Shown in pieces: positions 1 through 9,100 of a DNA stretch of 11,442 nt; position 1 is the first letter of the stretch, and every line of letters begins with the position of its first letter. The stretch is from Thalassiosira profunda (taxonomy: Eukaryota; Bacillariophyta; Thalassiosirophyceae; Thalassiosirales; Thalassiosiraceae). Both the position numbers and the translations under genes were made by a program. The stretch spans positions 1 to 11,442 of the forward strand of contig JALLAP010000617.1 in NCBI GenBank assembly GCA_036939355.1, read 5' to 3'. The notes beneath the pieces were generated by a model that was not told the origin of the DNA, did not search any database, and saw only the letters and a program-made list of their open reading frames with translations.

Positions 1-90
1 TGCAATTCGCCTGCACCAACCTCCGAGAGACGCAAAGACCAAGACGAGGAGTCCGCCCCCTTGCAAAGAGTGCCCAAAGCCAGATCCAAA

Positions 91-1515
91 ATGGTTTCGC
101 TATCGCCCAGCCCAAAGGGCAAAACTTTCGCCACCTCCTCATCGGGCGCCGTCCCCGAGCACCCGCTGGAAATGAGTGACGATGCCGAGCCGTGGAGCAA
201 GATGGACGTCCGCTCGAGCGAGGAGGGCGCGACGAGCTTTTTCAAAAGCAATCGAGGATTGGCGTGCATGGCGTCGGTGGTGGCACTGTTCATTGCAGCG
301 GCGTATGCACTCTTCACCACGGAGACGAGCCATCGATCTGGCATGCACGGCAGCAACAATGGAAATCTTGTGGCTCCGATAAAAGGCCAGGCATATCTGA
401 CCCCGGACGAGTTCAGAGACATACGCACCGCGCAGCCGGGGGAATCGGTGTTGGTAACGGGGGGACTGGGGTTCATTGGCTCTCACGTGGTGGACTTGCT
501 ACTGCATCGGGGATTCGACGTCACAATATTGGACGACGAGAGCAACGGCCACAATCACAACAAATACGCCACGGAATTGGTGCCCCACGACATTACGGTG
601 GTGGGAGATCTCCCCGCGATTCCTTCGGGAGGGAAGACCGGGGGACAATTCACCCACGTGATACACCTTGCGGCGGCAATCTCCGTGGCGGAGAGCATGA
701 ACGAGCCCGAAAAGTACGAGCGCATCAACTACGGCGGCTCGGAGAAGGTGCTCCAATGGGTCGACGCGTACAACAACCAAGCCTCGGCGGGGGGAGACGG
801 TAAGAAAGACCACAAAGATCCGGGAATACGTCCGATACGAAGGATGGTCGCCGCGTCCTCCGCAGCCGTCTACGGGGATCCCGATCCCGCACTGTTGCCG
901 CTGAGAGAATCGGCGCCGTACGGGGGATTGTCGCCTTATGCGGATACGAAGCATCGAATGGAGGGACTGATGAAGAAGTTCGTCGATGCGCAGAACGACA
1001 AGCACCGAACAATACCGCGAACGAGCGCCGTGGCTCTGCGATTTTTCAATGTCTACGGACCACGGCAGGACCCGAAGAATCCGTACAGCGGCGTCATCAG
1101 CCTTTTTTTGGAGAAGGCCATCACGGGGCACGACATAACAATTCTCGGCGATGGCAAGATGACTCGAGATTTCGTCTACGTGAAGGATGTGGCGCGCGCC
1201 ATCGTCCTGGCGCTGTTGCAGGAGAGAAAGGACAAGGATGCGGACTTTGCGGTCTATAATGTATGCACGGGTACATCCATCACCATCAACACGCTCGCCG
1301 CGCAGATCAAGCAGAGCATGGAATCGGAGAGCAGATTGATGCACTTGGAGCCGAGGCAGGGCGACATTCGGCAATCGAGCTGCAATCCATCGCTGGCCAA
1401 GGAGGAGATTGGATTCGCCTCGGCGGTTTCGCAGGAGTGTGGATTGGAGAAAACGGCCAATTGGTTCCGGCTGAAGGACGAGTCAAGGTTGGCCAAGGCA
1501 AAGGAGAGGAGATGA
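91..1515 (+). CDS. Membrane-anchored NAD-dependent epimerase/dehydratase (extended SDR), UDP-sugar 4-epimerase-like
   Basis: The product is probably a nucleotide-sugar epimerase of the extended short-chain dehydrogenase family. Numbered from the ATG at 91 (474 aa), it has a polar N-tail, one hydrophobic segment at about 57-75, a Rossmann motif TGGLGFIG at 123-130, an acidic residue pair after beta-2 (LDDES, about 147-151) that would hold NAD ribose, HLAAAISVAES (192-202), serines 256-257, and the catalytic pair Tyr283-x3-Lys287 (YADTK). RFFNVYGPRQDP (317-328) and TRDFVYVKDVARA (358-370) resemble bacterial-type UDP-GlcNAc/UDP-Glc 4-epimerases more than UDP-glucuronate decarboxylases. The single segment after a short tail suggests a type II membrane protein with a Golgi or ER lumenal domain. 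No intron is needed. An in-frame TTG lies at 61, but 91 is the first ATG in view. The frame is open to the left edge, so the true start could lie outside the window. Exact substrate is not determined. Confidence 0.87.
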   Translation: MVSLSPSPKGKTFATSSSGAVPEHPLEMSDDAEPWSKMDVRSSEEGATSFFKSNRGLACMASVVALFIAAAYALFTTETSHRSGMHGSNNGNLVAPIKGQAYLTPDEFRDIRTAQPGESVLVTGGLGFIGSHVVDLLLHRGFDVTILDDESNGHNHNKYATELVPHDITVVGDLPAIPSGGKTGGQFTHVIHLAAAISVAESMNEPEKYERINYGGSEKVLQWVDAYNNQASAGGDGKKDHKDPGIRPIRRMVAASSAAVYGDPDPALLPLRESAPYGGLSPYADTKHRMEGLMKKFVDAQNDKHRTIPRTSAVALRFFNVYGPRQDPKNPYSGVISLFLEKAITGHDITILGDGKMTRDFVYVKDVARAIVLALLQERKDKDADFAVYNVCTGTSITINTLAAQIKQSMESESRLMHLEPRQGDIRQSSCNPSLAKEEIGFASAVSQECGLEKTANWFRLKDESRLAKAKERR

Positions 1516-1752
1516 GAGCGAGGATCCGTGCATTTAGTCAGCAATATGGTAGCAGTCAATTCAGGTTAGTGTCCCTTATCTTGTGGGGTGATTGCGTCAC
1601 CTCTCCAACGCACACTGTGAGTGGGATGATCGGAAGATCGTCGGTAGATAATTGGCAGCGCGAGCTGTTATGTCTGCGATATGAGAACCCTCTTATTCCC
1701 GTTTGGTTGAAATAATTGTCTCGCATCTCACGCATTGTGATTGCTCTTCGCA

Positions 1753-1780
1753 TTGATTGCTCTCGTGTCAGAGCAATCAA
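1753..1780. repeat. Perfect 11-bp inverted repeat with 6-base loop
   Basis: TTGATTGCTCT (1753-1763) is exactly complementary to AGAGCAATCAA (1770-1780), separated by CGTGTC. An extra direct copy of TGATTGCTCT starts 16 bases upstream at 1738. The element lies about 90 bases before the ATG at 1870. It could be a palindromic transcription-factor site or a hairpin in the leader. The symmetry is directly visible; the function is not known. Confidence 0.85.
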
Positions 1781-1822
1781 GGTGCATTGAGTTGTGCTCA
1801 TAAAACCAAGTACACTACAGCA

Positions 1823-1857
1823 AAGCAAACGAAGTGAACCGACAGTCAAGCAAACGA
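1823..1857 (+). repeat. Pair of 10-bp direct repeats (AAGCAAACGA) before the start codon
   Basis: AAGCAAACGA occurs at 1823-1832 and again at 1848-1857, 25 bases apart start to start, in the A/C-rich stretch just before the ATG at 1870. This is probably the 5' leader of the secreted-protein gene. The repeat is exact; whether it matters for translation or transcription cannot be told. Confidence 0.6.
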
Positions 1858-1869
1858 GACGAAGGCACG

Positions 1870-2982
1870 ATGAAGCTGACCTCTGTGGTATTGTTGCTAG
1901 GTGGGCTCGGTGAGTGTGTTTGATTCGAGGCTAGGGGGACGTTGCCTGCGATACCTCTTTTGACTCGGCCTTCTCATTCTCTTCCAGCCTGCAGCACGGC
2001 CGTGAGCAATGATGATGAGGAACACGCCTTGCTTGCTGGTCCGCGCCGTCGTGGATATCGCCGTCAGCGTAGGTCCTGCGGTAGTAGGGTGGTCCTGCTG
2101 CGTCAAGACTGCCAGGACAGGACCGAACGGTGCCTGAACCAACTCGAGAAAAAGATCAAGCAGCACTTTCACGTTGAAGTCGACCGCGAGTTGGGGAGTG
2201 AACAGGATCGTCCACTGCTGATGGTCCGCGTCGACGAGGACACGCGATGCGGCGAGCTCACGAAAGCAGTGTTGGGCGATATCAATAGTGAGATCAAAAG
2301 TAAGTACAATGGACGCCGCGCCCGCGCATGCATCCGCAAGCCCGTGCCCGGGTACCTTCGAACGAGAGCCAGCTCCACGAGCACCAAGAGTTCCAAAGCC
2401 AGTGCCACGGGCCAAAGCAAGAGAAGCCGCAAGTCCTGCGGAGCCCCAGAGTATTTCGACTCGGGGTACCCCACCTGCCGCCAAGTAATGCGAGGGAGGC
2501 ACGTCAATTCCTACTACGAGAACCCAAACTTCCTCTGCAAGACGGAACAGCGCCCATGTGAAGCCCCTTGTGCTCTCCTCGACATGGAGCTTCCCAACGG
2601 TATGATTCTGAAACTGAGGTCAGCAGGAGGTTCCGATGGTGTGACTTGTGGCTCGGTCGACTCAGATGACGGCCCTCGGGCCGGCGGAGGTCCGGCCGAG
2701 GTATGGCAAATCCGGACGGACAGGGATGGGGTGCCAAAGAACTTTCCTTGGAACTCCGAATATCGGGTCCTCCTTGAGGGTGGCTGTGTAAACGAGAACA
2801 GAGCACTGGGATCTGCTGATAATGATTACGGGCTACCAGATCTGAACAACTATGGCTTCGATTCACTCTGGTGTGGCGCGTGGGACGAAGAAGATTTCTA
2901 TTTCATTATCGTTGATGGCGTTCTCGTAGATTCCTGCCCGAAACGCATTGCCCAGCAGTGCAGAGACTGCGATGGTCGCTAG
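1870..2982 (+). CDS. Secreted cysteine-rich preproprotein with two basic processing sites, function unknown
   Basis: The gene has two exons, 1870-1909 and 1988-2982, joined across a 78-nt intron to give 344 aa. Exon 1 encodes MKLTSVVLLLGGL, the hydrophobic core of a signal peptide; exon 2 adds ACSTA, so cleavage near residues 16-18 is likely. An acidic, then arginine-rich stretch follows, ending RRQRR before SCG (residues 38-45), a plausible furin/kexin-type site. A second basic run, KRSRK before SCG (158-165), closes a Ser/Thr/Lys-rich linker. The protein after the signal peptide has 16 cysteines (first at 44, last at 341), fitting a disulfide-rich extracellular fold. If both sites are cut, two products of about 120 and 182 aa would result, each starting at or near Ser-Cys-Gly. 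I recognise no named domain. The Ser/Lys linker slightly recalls diatom silica-associated proteins, but no silaffin-type repeat is present and I do not claim that role. Confidence 0.8.
1910..1987 (+). other. Intron, 78 nt, in the secreted-protein gene
   Basis: The donor is GTGAGT after CTCG; the acceptor is a pyrimidine-rich run ending TCTTCCAG. A TTGAC branch-like sequence lies 24 bases before the acceptor. Splicing joins the signal-peptide exon in frame to the large downstream ORF (phase 1, forming Ala14). Reading through the intron meets TGA within a few codons. An alternative acceptor at CTGCAG (1993) would cost two residues. Confidence 0.87.
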
Positions 2983-3190
2983 GAAGGCACTCAGCATTGA
3001 ACTGTTTTGTCTGTCAGATGCTGCCAGTATGAGTATGGACGACTGTCTGAATGACTTTGGAGCAGTCCACCCTGTTATGCCTGTCAGCCAATCCGCTGCT
3101 CTCAACATTGTTCGGTGTTTGAAAGCTCCGAGAGAGAAGGCGAAGCTAAACTAACTCCTCAACCTGCAATTGTGCCTCGAATAGCTGTGG
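2983..3190. other. Convergent 3' region between the secreted-protein gene and the giant minus-strand gene
   Basis: The two stop codons face each other 208 bases apart, so both 3' untranslated regions lie here and may overlap. I see no AATAAA-like signal on either strand and no repeat. A small plus-strand ORF (2948-3154) crosses the stop of the upstream gene and has no support. Confidence 0.5.
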
Positions 3191-6100
3191 TCAACAGGCG
3201 GTAAACCAAGGCCTGAACCCTCGCTTGGACTTCCTCATCTTTTTCTTCTTCCTTGCCGCGACGCCCTCCGGATCGGGATCATTTGGTATTCGTCCTGGTG
3301 TCTGACCCTCGGGAGATACTTCCGGCATCCTGCGGGTTTCGATCTCCAGCTGCACTTCTTGCTCACTGACTCGGTTGTTGTCGTGCTCCATATCGCTCAA
3401 GGATTGTGATGGCTCATCAAAGGTGTTGCCAGAGACAAACAACGCATTCGTAGCCATCTTTCTCTTCATCAGCAACTTCCTTCTCTTCAAGAGACTGTCG
3501 TATTGTGCTTTGGCGTCCTTCGTTTCATCGATGCTGACCCTCAGCTCTCGCAGCCGTTCTTCCATCTCTGCTATTTCCGCCATGCCCACCAACTCGCTGA
3601 CTGTATCCACGGTTGTCCACAAGCCAGGGCTCTTGCTGGCACCACTACCAGAGGCGCCTGATACAACACGCCGAAGATTGCCAAACTCTCTATCCGGGTC
3701 CTTCTCGCGGAACAATTGCTCCAGCTGCACCATTGGAATTGCAGCAACGGCCGGATCTCCAGGTGAGAGGTCAATCTCAGCTAGGCCGAGAGCCGATGTG
3801 GACAGGGTGCTCTTGTTGTCTAAGCTGCCGACACTCTGACTCAAGTTGGCTCTGCTGGAAATGGATTCGTCGTCCAGCGCCGCCTGGAGCTCGTCCTTTC
3901 GCAGGATCTTTTGTAAGATAGTAAAGTCCTCAACGCTTGCAGAGTTGTCCGCGCTGTGCAAAAGGCCGGGCTCTGAGGATAGCCACGACTCGGGGATGCC
4001 CAGATACGGGGGCAGCCCCAGCAGATTGGCCAATCCAGAGAAGCCGTTGCTCGCTAGACATTTGAGTGTCGCGACATTCATAAACGGCAAGAGGACATTC
4101 GCAATGAGCTTGGGGTTTGGCTGCAGCTTCAACGGATACTTGGAACCCGCCTGTGTGCTTCCATCCGACGAACAATGCGGCAGCAAGGAAGCCTCGTCGA
4201 CAGGATAGAGGTATGCAGTCGATTGGTAGAGCTCGCAGATTTCTTCAGAGTTTCGTTTGATTGCCCTCCGAGCGGCGCGGATGGGGTCGCGCATGTAAGA
4301 CTTTGCTTGGCTAATGCTGCCATCGAGAGCGAGCACCTCCTCGCAAATCATCGCGTAATTCATATCGCAACCGAGACCATTCACTATTTCTTTCGCAATC
4401 GATGCACAGGGTTCGTGCCGGGAGCGCTGCAGCCAGTTTTGAAGGCGTTCCTTGAACTCGTCGCCGTCTCTACCCCGTATCTTGCCATTCATCATGAGCC
4501 AGAAGCTGAGCCTGGCCGTCGCCTTGTTGATTTCCAGGAGGCACTGGCCAAGCTGAACTGCGCTAGAAATGATCCTGGGTTCGGTCGACAAGGCAGGTCT
4601 CCTGGAGGACGGATCAATACTGAGTTGATACGGCAGAACCACGAGACATGTCGGGATAGCTATTTGCTCTGTCGCAAAGCCCAATCTGCAGAACTTCTCC
4701 ATCGAGTCCTCGAGCAAAGCCGATACGCGGGTTGACACTTTTCGGATGGACACGGTGTTGTCTCGAAGTAGCTGCATCTCCTCGTGCTTCTCGAGAAAAT
4801 GCTCCGCCTCGGCCGAATCGGGCGAGAAGAAGGGATGCTTCAACACGGCATCCATGCTAGACAATCGTTCCTCTGCAGGCACGAGAATTCGGCAGAGCAA
4901 ATCTTGTGCCAACGGATCCTCGATGTGCTCCTTCACGTTCTTTTCTGCAGCGTCTTTGGTCCAGTTGTAGAGCTTCGAATACGCGTCCGCTCCGCGCAGT
5001 TCACCTCGGTACCCAACGTGGAATAGATTGCCTCCGCTGCACAGCTCATAGAGGAAGATTCCAAAGATCCAGACGTCCGTCGCCGGCGAAGGGGGTACTA
5101 ATGCGTACGGCAGCGCAGCCGCATCCCGAGGGGGATAGTCCTCTCTGTTCTCGAATGTTTTGATCATGTATGCACAGTGACTCTCATCGTCCACACGAGG
5201 CCGGATGACTCTTTCCCACAGGTCGTGTTGGTGACACATGCGCCTCCAAACTGTACAGAACTGGTCGAGCGAAGCGCATTTGGACAGGGCGCGGGGCAGA
5301 TCCTCAAACTGGATTGTCCTCAGCAAGGTTGAAATGTCTTGCTTCCACTCGCTGTTCTTCTGGCCATTGGCGGCGCCTTTCTCTGTTGGCGATTTAGCAC
5401 TTGTTGCGACAAATTGAGATAGCACCTGCCGTTCATGGGGCGTGAGAGCCTTGAGGTTGCTTGCATCAGCGTGCGTATACTTCCAATACCGCATCAGCTG
5501 ATCAAAGGTATCTCTGTTTGACGAGTCAATCTTCGCAATCATTTCTGGTGGCATAATGCTTGGGCAGAGCTTGGTAGAGGTGCCACCAATGGCGTTTACG
5601 CCATCGATTGCTTTCAAGAATAACGCACTCCCGAAGTCCGACAGCGCCATTTTGTCCCCTGGTACCAGCAGCACGTTGCTCAACTGCAAATTCATGTGTG
5701 CTATGCCTATGTTGGATGCAAGAAACGCGCAGTGAGCGGTATATGCAAGCAAAGGGCAGGGGTGCCAGCGAAAGAACAATCGCTCACCTTGTTCATGGAG
5801 GGCCTCCAATGACCGTCCAATTCTTCGTGCGTTCTCCCTCAAACTATCGGAGCTTATTCCCTCTCGATGGACAAGGTCTCTCAGGTCGCATCTCGCACTG
5901 GGCATGACGATGCCATGCGGCATTCTCGAGAGATCAATCGAAGGAGACCCATCCCCATAAATGTCCCGTATAAAATCGCTGCTGTCCCTTTCTTTGTCGC
6001 CGTCGAACGAAAAATGATTGAGGATTGGCACCACTGACAATGATTCTCTGCCACTCTCGCGCAGAATGCCCCTACACTGCCTCTCAAGCTCGTATGACTG

Positions 6101-9100
6101 CTTGTTCTGCATAATCTTGATGACAACCGGGCGGCACCCGGTGTCGTCAACATCGTGGAGCCGACAGAACTGGGCAAAAACCCCCTTCTTTACACCCTCT
6201 TTCAGATTCGGCTTTTCCTTCTCTCCTGGGGCCTCGCTGTTCAGTGACGTGTCTAGCAATGGCGAATCCCTTACCAGCTTCTGAATCTCAGCAATGGCCT
6301 GGGACGGGTCGACGCCAATCTTTCCTGCAAAGTGAGTGAAGCGATCAACTTCAATTGCGTTCGATTTGATGGCATGAACGCTCCCATCACAGTGCGAGTA
6401 GTCATCGATGTCTGGCTCTTCATCGCTCATAAGTGTCTGTATCGAGAGGAACGCTTCCATAGCCCCGATGTCTTTCGCCTTCAACACGACGCACGACTCT
6501 GAACTATGCAGTGGGGCGCAGCCTCTGTCCAAGACATATCGGCCCAGGAAACTGAGACGGCTCTTCAGTATCAACGCGCATCGCGGTGCAGAGCAGTCCT
6601 TGATGGGAATGTCTGACACAGGCTCCGATTTGGGGTTTGTTGTCAGGGCCAGAAAGCGAACGGCCTTGACGGGCAGCGATCGAACGATATCAGATACCGT
6701 TGCTGCGTAGAGGTCGTTACTGCACATCCAGCACCAGGCCAACCTTGCCATTTCAGTCAGCTTGGCATCGTCACTCTTCGGCGTTCTGTCACTGCATTGC
6801 GATGCTTCTCTCTTTACGACTGCCGCAAGCCGTTCGATGCGATCCTTTTCATCGCGATAGTAAGTTGTGAGGTATGGCCGGCTGGACTTGGGACAGTTGG
6901 GATTGTGCACAAAGATGAGGTCGGATCGGAGGTTGAAACTGCAATCGTTTGGAGAGAGTGAAGGGTGAGATAAATAGGGGTCAATCATTTTCAGAGCCAC
7001 TGGTAACAGCTCACTCTGCTTCCCCGAGAGCCATTTGGGTGGCGCCATCTGCAGTTGCCCCAACCGTCTTTCCCGCGTCTGTCTTTTCCACGCTAGACAA
7101 CGAGATCTTCACTCGCCCTTCCTCGAAGATTTCAAGAGCATACATTGCTTGATTCTTTTTTCGGCCCGTCTCTGCCTTGCTCGCATCAATGAGTGGAATG
7201 GTCTGGCGTTGGACCTGCGCTGCCTCGCTGTAGGAGGAGAGAAGGCCCTCCATAATGTTGAATTGGCAGCGATATTCCGCCGCGACTGTGAGTTTCGTGG
7301 CCAAGGAAGATAAGTGAGAGTATGACAAAGACAAGTACAATAGCTGTGGCTGGGTTGACACTCACTGTGCAGAGGCAAATTCACGCCCAAGCTGCCCTGA
7401 TAAGCGCAGATCGTTGGATTGTGTATGATGGGTCTGAGGAGCAACTCGACAGTCATTTGGGTGGCCGATCCAGAGCGCACCAAGAGGTGAAGGGGCAAAT
7501 CGCCCTCATCCGTTCGCCTGTAGCATCCGTCCGCGTAGGCATCGACCAACACCCTCAGCAGCGCCTCACTGCCGCCGTGCTCTGCAGCCAAGTGTATTGG
7601 CAGCTTCCCGCTCGAGTCCTTCAAATGCGTCGCGTTCACTCCCTGCCCCGTGAGCAGGGCCCGAAGGATGCCCAGGTATGGCATGCGGGGACCGCTCAAA
7701 GCCGCGTGGAGGGGAGTCCGCCGATCCGAGTCGGTATGAAGAAGCGATGCCGGGCTGGCCTCGACGAGACAGCGCAGTGTACGCTCCAAGACTCCAACTT
7801 TGAGGGCGTAGTGCACCGGCAGATCGCGTCCAAATCCCACCGACACGAGGGCCTGCATTTGCTCCTTCAGATTGCCAGGGTTGTCTCCCCCGCTCAGCAG
7901 TACATGCAGAGGGTTGTGGCCGTTGTAGTCGCAGGAGTAAACGAGCTGCCGCACGGAAAGGTTCGTCACTGCGAGGGTGTATCCCTCCGAGCCAAAATAC
8001 CACAGAGTGTACGAGTGCCCTGGGAGGTGGTTGAAAGAGAAGCTAACCCGGGTCGGCTGCCGTTGAGCGGAGGACGATGTCTCTCCGTCCTCCTTGTTTG
8101 CGGCCTTGACCGGCGTGGATGCCACCACCAACTCAGGTTGGGCGTTGGCCCGTGCCGTGTCTTCTCGCAACACCAGCAACCCTCCTCCCTCACAGTCGAT
8201 GGCACTTCGTTCCTCTCCATTCCTTCCTTCTTCCGGACAACTTGAATTGTAGGTCACGTCACAGCTGATGAAAATAGTGTGCGTGCAGCTGGGCACAAAC
8301 GGCAATTCCAGCTTCTGCCACGGGAGGGACACTCGGCCCTCCCTCTCTTCCACCTGCCCCTCAGTCTCTGGCGCGAATAAGTCGGCGCTGAGCTTCCACT
8401 CGCCACAATCGTCCATAGTCTCCATGGAGAGAGGCCGGGGAAGTCGCCGTACGCCACGAGCGCGGACTCTTCGGCATGTGGACGAATAGGCCAACGCATC
8501 TCCGGCATCCAGAAAGGATAGGACAGAGCTGTGAAAGAATGTCTCTCCCAGCATCTGCCGCATCGTGCAATTGGGCGCGCGCTCTTTTGCCTCCTCTAAG
8601 ACAGTGCGTCCGTTGGCTAGGGGTAGCACGCGGACCCCCTCCGGGACGGACTCAGTTCGCACGAAGTTCAACGGCAGCACCATACAGGGCTCGAGGCCAT
8701 CCAGTATCCGTCCAATCGCTGCGTTAAAGTTGGGCTTGGGCCGGTACTTCCTCGCGGACGTGTTCGAGGGGTCACCTGCGCTCCGGCACAAAAACAGCCA
8801 GATGCTCCCGGCCATGTCGGACAAGACTCCCTCGCTCCCTTCCGCGACGGCCTCCTCCCGAATCAGTGCCTCGAACCTCGCCAAGCGCGCCTCGTCGTGA
8901 CAATAGATCACTTTCTTGCTGCTCACGGCCTCCGGGAAGAATGAGAAGAGCAAGTCGCTCCGGCGAAAGTATTCTTCGCTCAGCAATGGGAAATCCTCGT
9001 CCGACGTCCGGTCCACCTCGCGGCCTGCCCGCCCCTCCTCGAATAAATCAATTGGCAGCGCGTTTATTCTGTCTGGATGCAGCGCTGCCGCAACCAGGGG

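Larger units (their letters stand above)
1516..1869. other. Intergenic region between epimerase gene and secreted-protein gene
   Basis: These 354 bases hold no convincing gene. They should contain the 3' end of the epimerase transcript and the promoter and 5' leader of the next gene. Visible structure: a small palindrome GGTGA-N5-TCACC (1587-1601) containing TGCGTCA, a bZIP-like half site; two copies of TGATTGCTCT (1738-1747 and 1754-1763), the second forming the left arm of a perfect hairpin at 1753-1780; an A/T-rich ATAAAA near 1800-1805, about 65-70 bases before the ATG, that could act as a TATA-like element; and two copies of AAGCAAACGA close to the start codon. I see no clear polyadenylation signal. 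Regulatory roles are inferred. Confidence 0.5.

Noticed and set aside
499..1374. A 291-codon minus-strand ORF opposite the epimerase gene
   Set aside because: It lies wholly antisense to a clear extended-SDR coding sequence and shows no domain or membrane pattern; it is a shadow of a G/C-rich gene.
4175..4735. A 186-codon plus-strand ORF
   Set aside because: It is antisense to the helical region after the pseudokinase, which has good protein character on the minus strand.
3191..7048. A separate kinase gene starting at ATG 7048 (or TTG 7063)
   Set aside because: It would overlap the end of the ankyrin transcript, and its first 30-odd residues would be encoded by what looks like a proper intron with donor, branch-like motif and pyrimidine tract. 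The frame arithmetic favours one spliced gene.
7109..7365. The unspliced C-terminus of the ankyrin ORF
   Set aside because: After residue 1178 this frame reads through an 80-nt intron and then a Ser/Arg-rich stretch with no ankyrin character.
7322..8245. A 307-codon plus-strand ORF
   Set aside because: It is antisense to the second ankyrin set and the beta-rich domain. It begins inside the 80-nt intron of the opposite strand and has no recognisable motif.
8922..8927. GTGAGC donor-like site on the minus strand near the end of the first ankyrin region
   Set aside because: No pyrimidine tract or acceptor follows at a suitable distance, and the encoded sequence continues smoothly.
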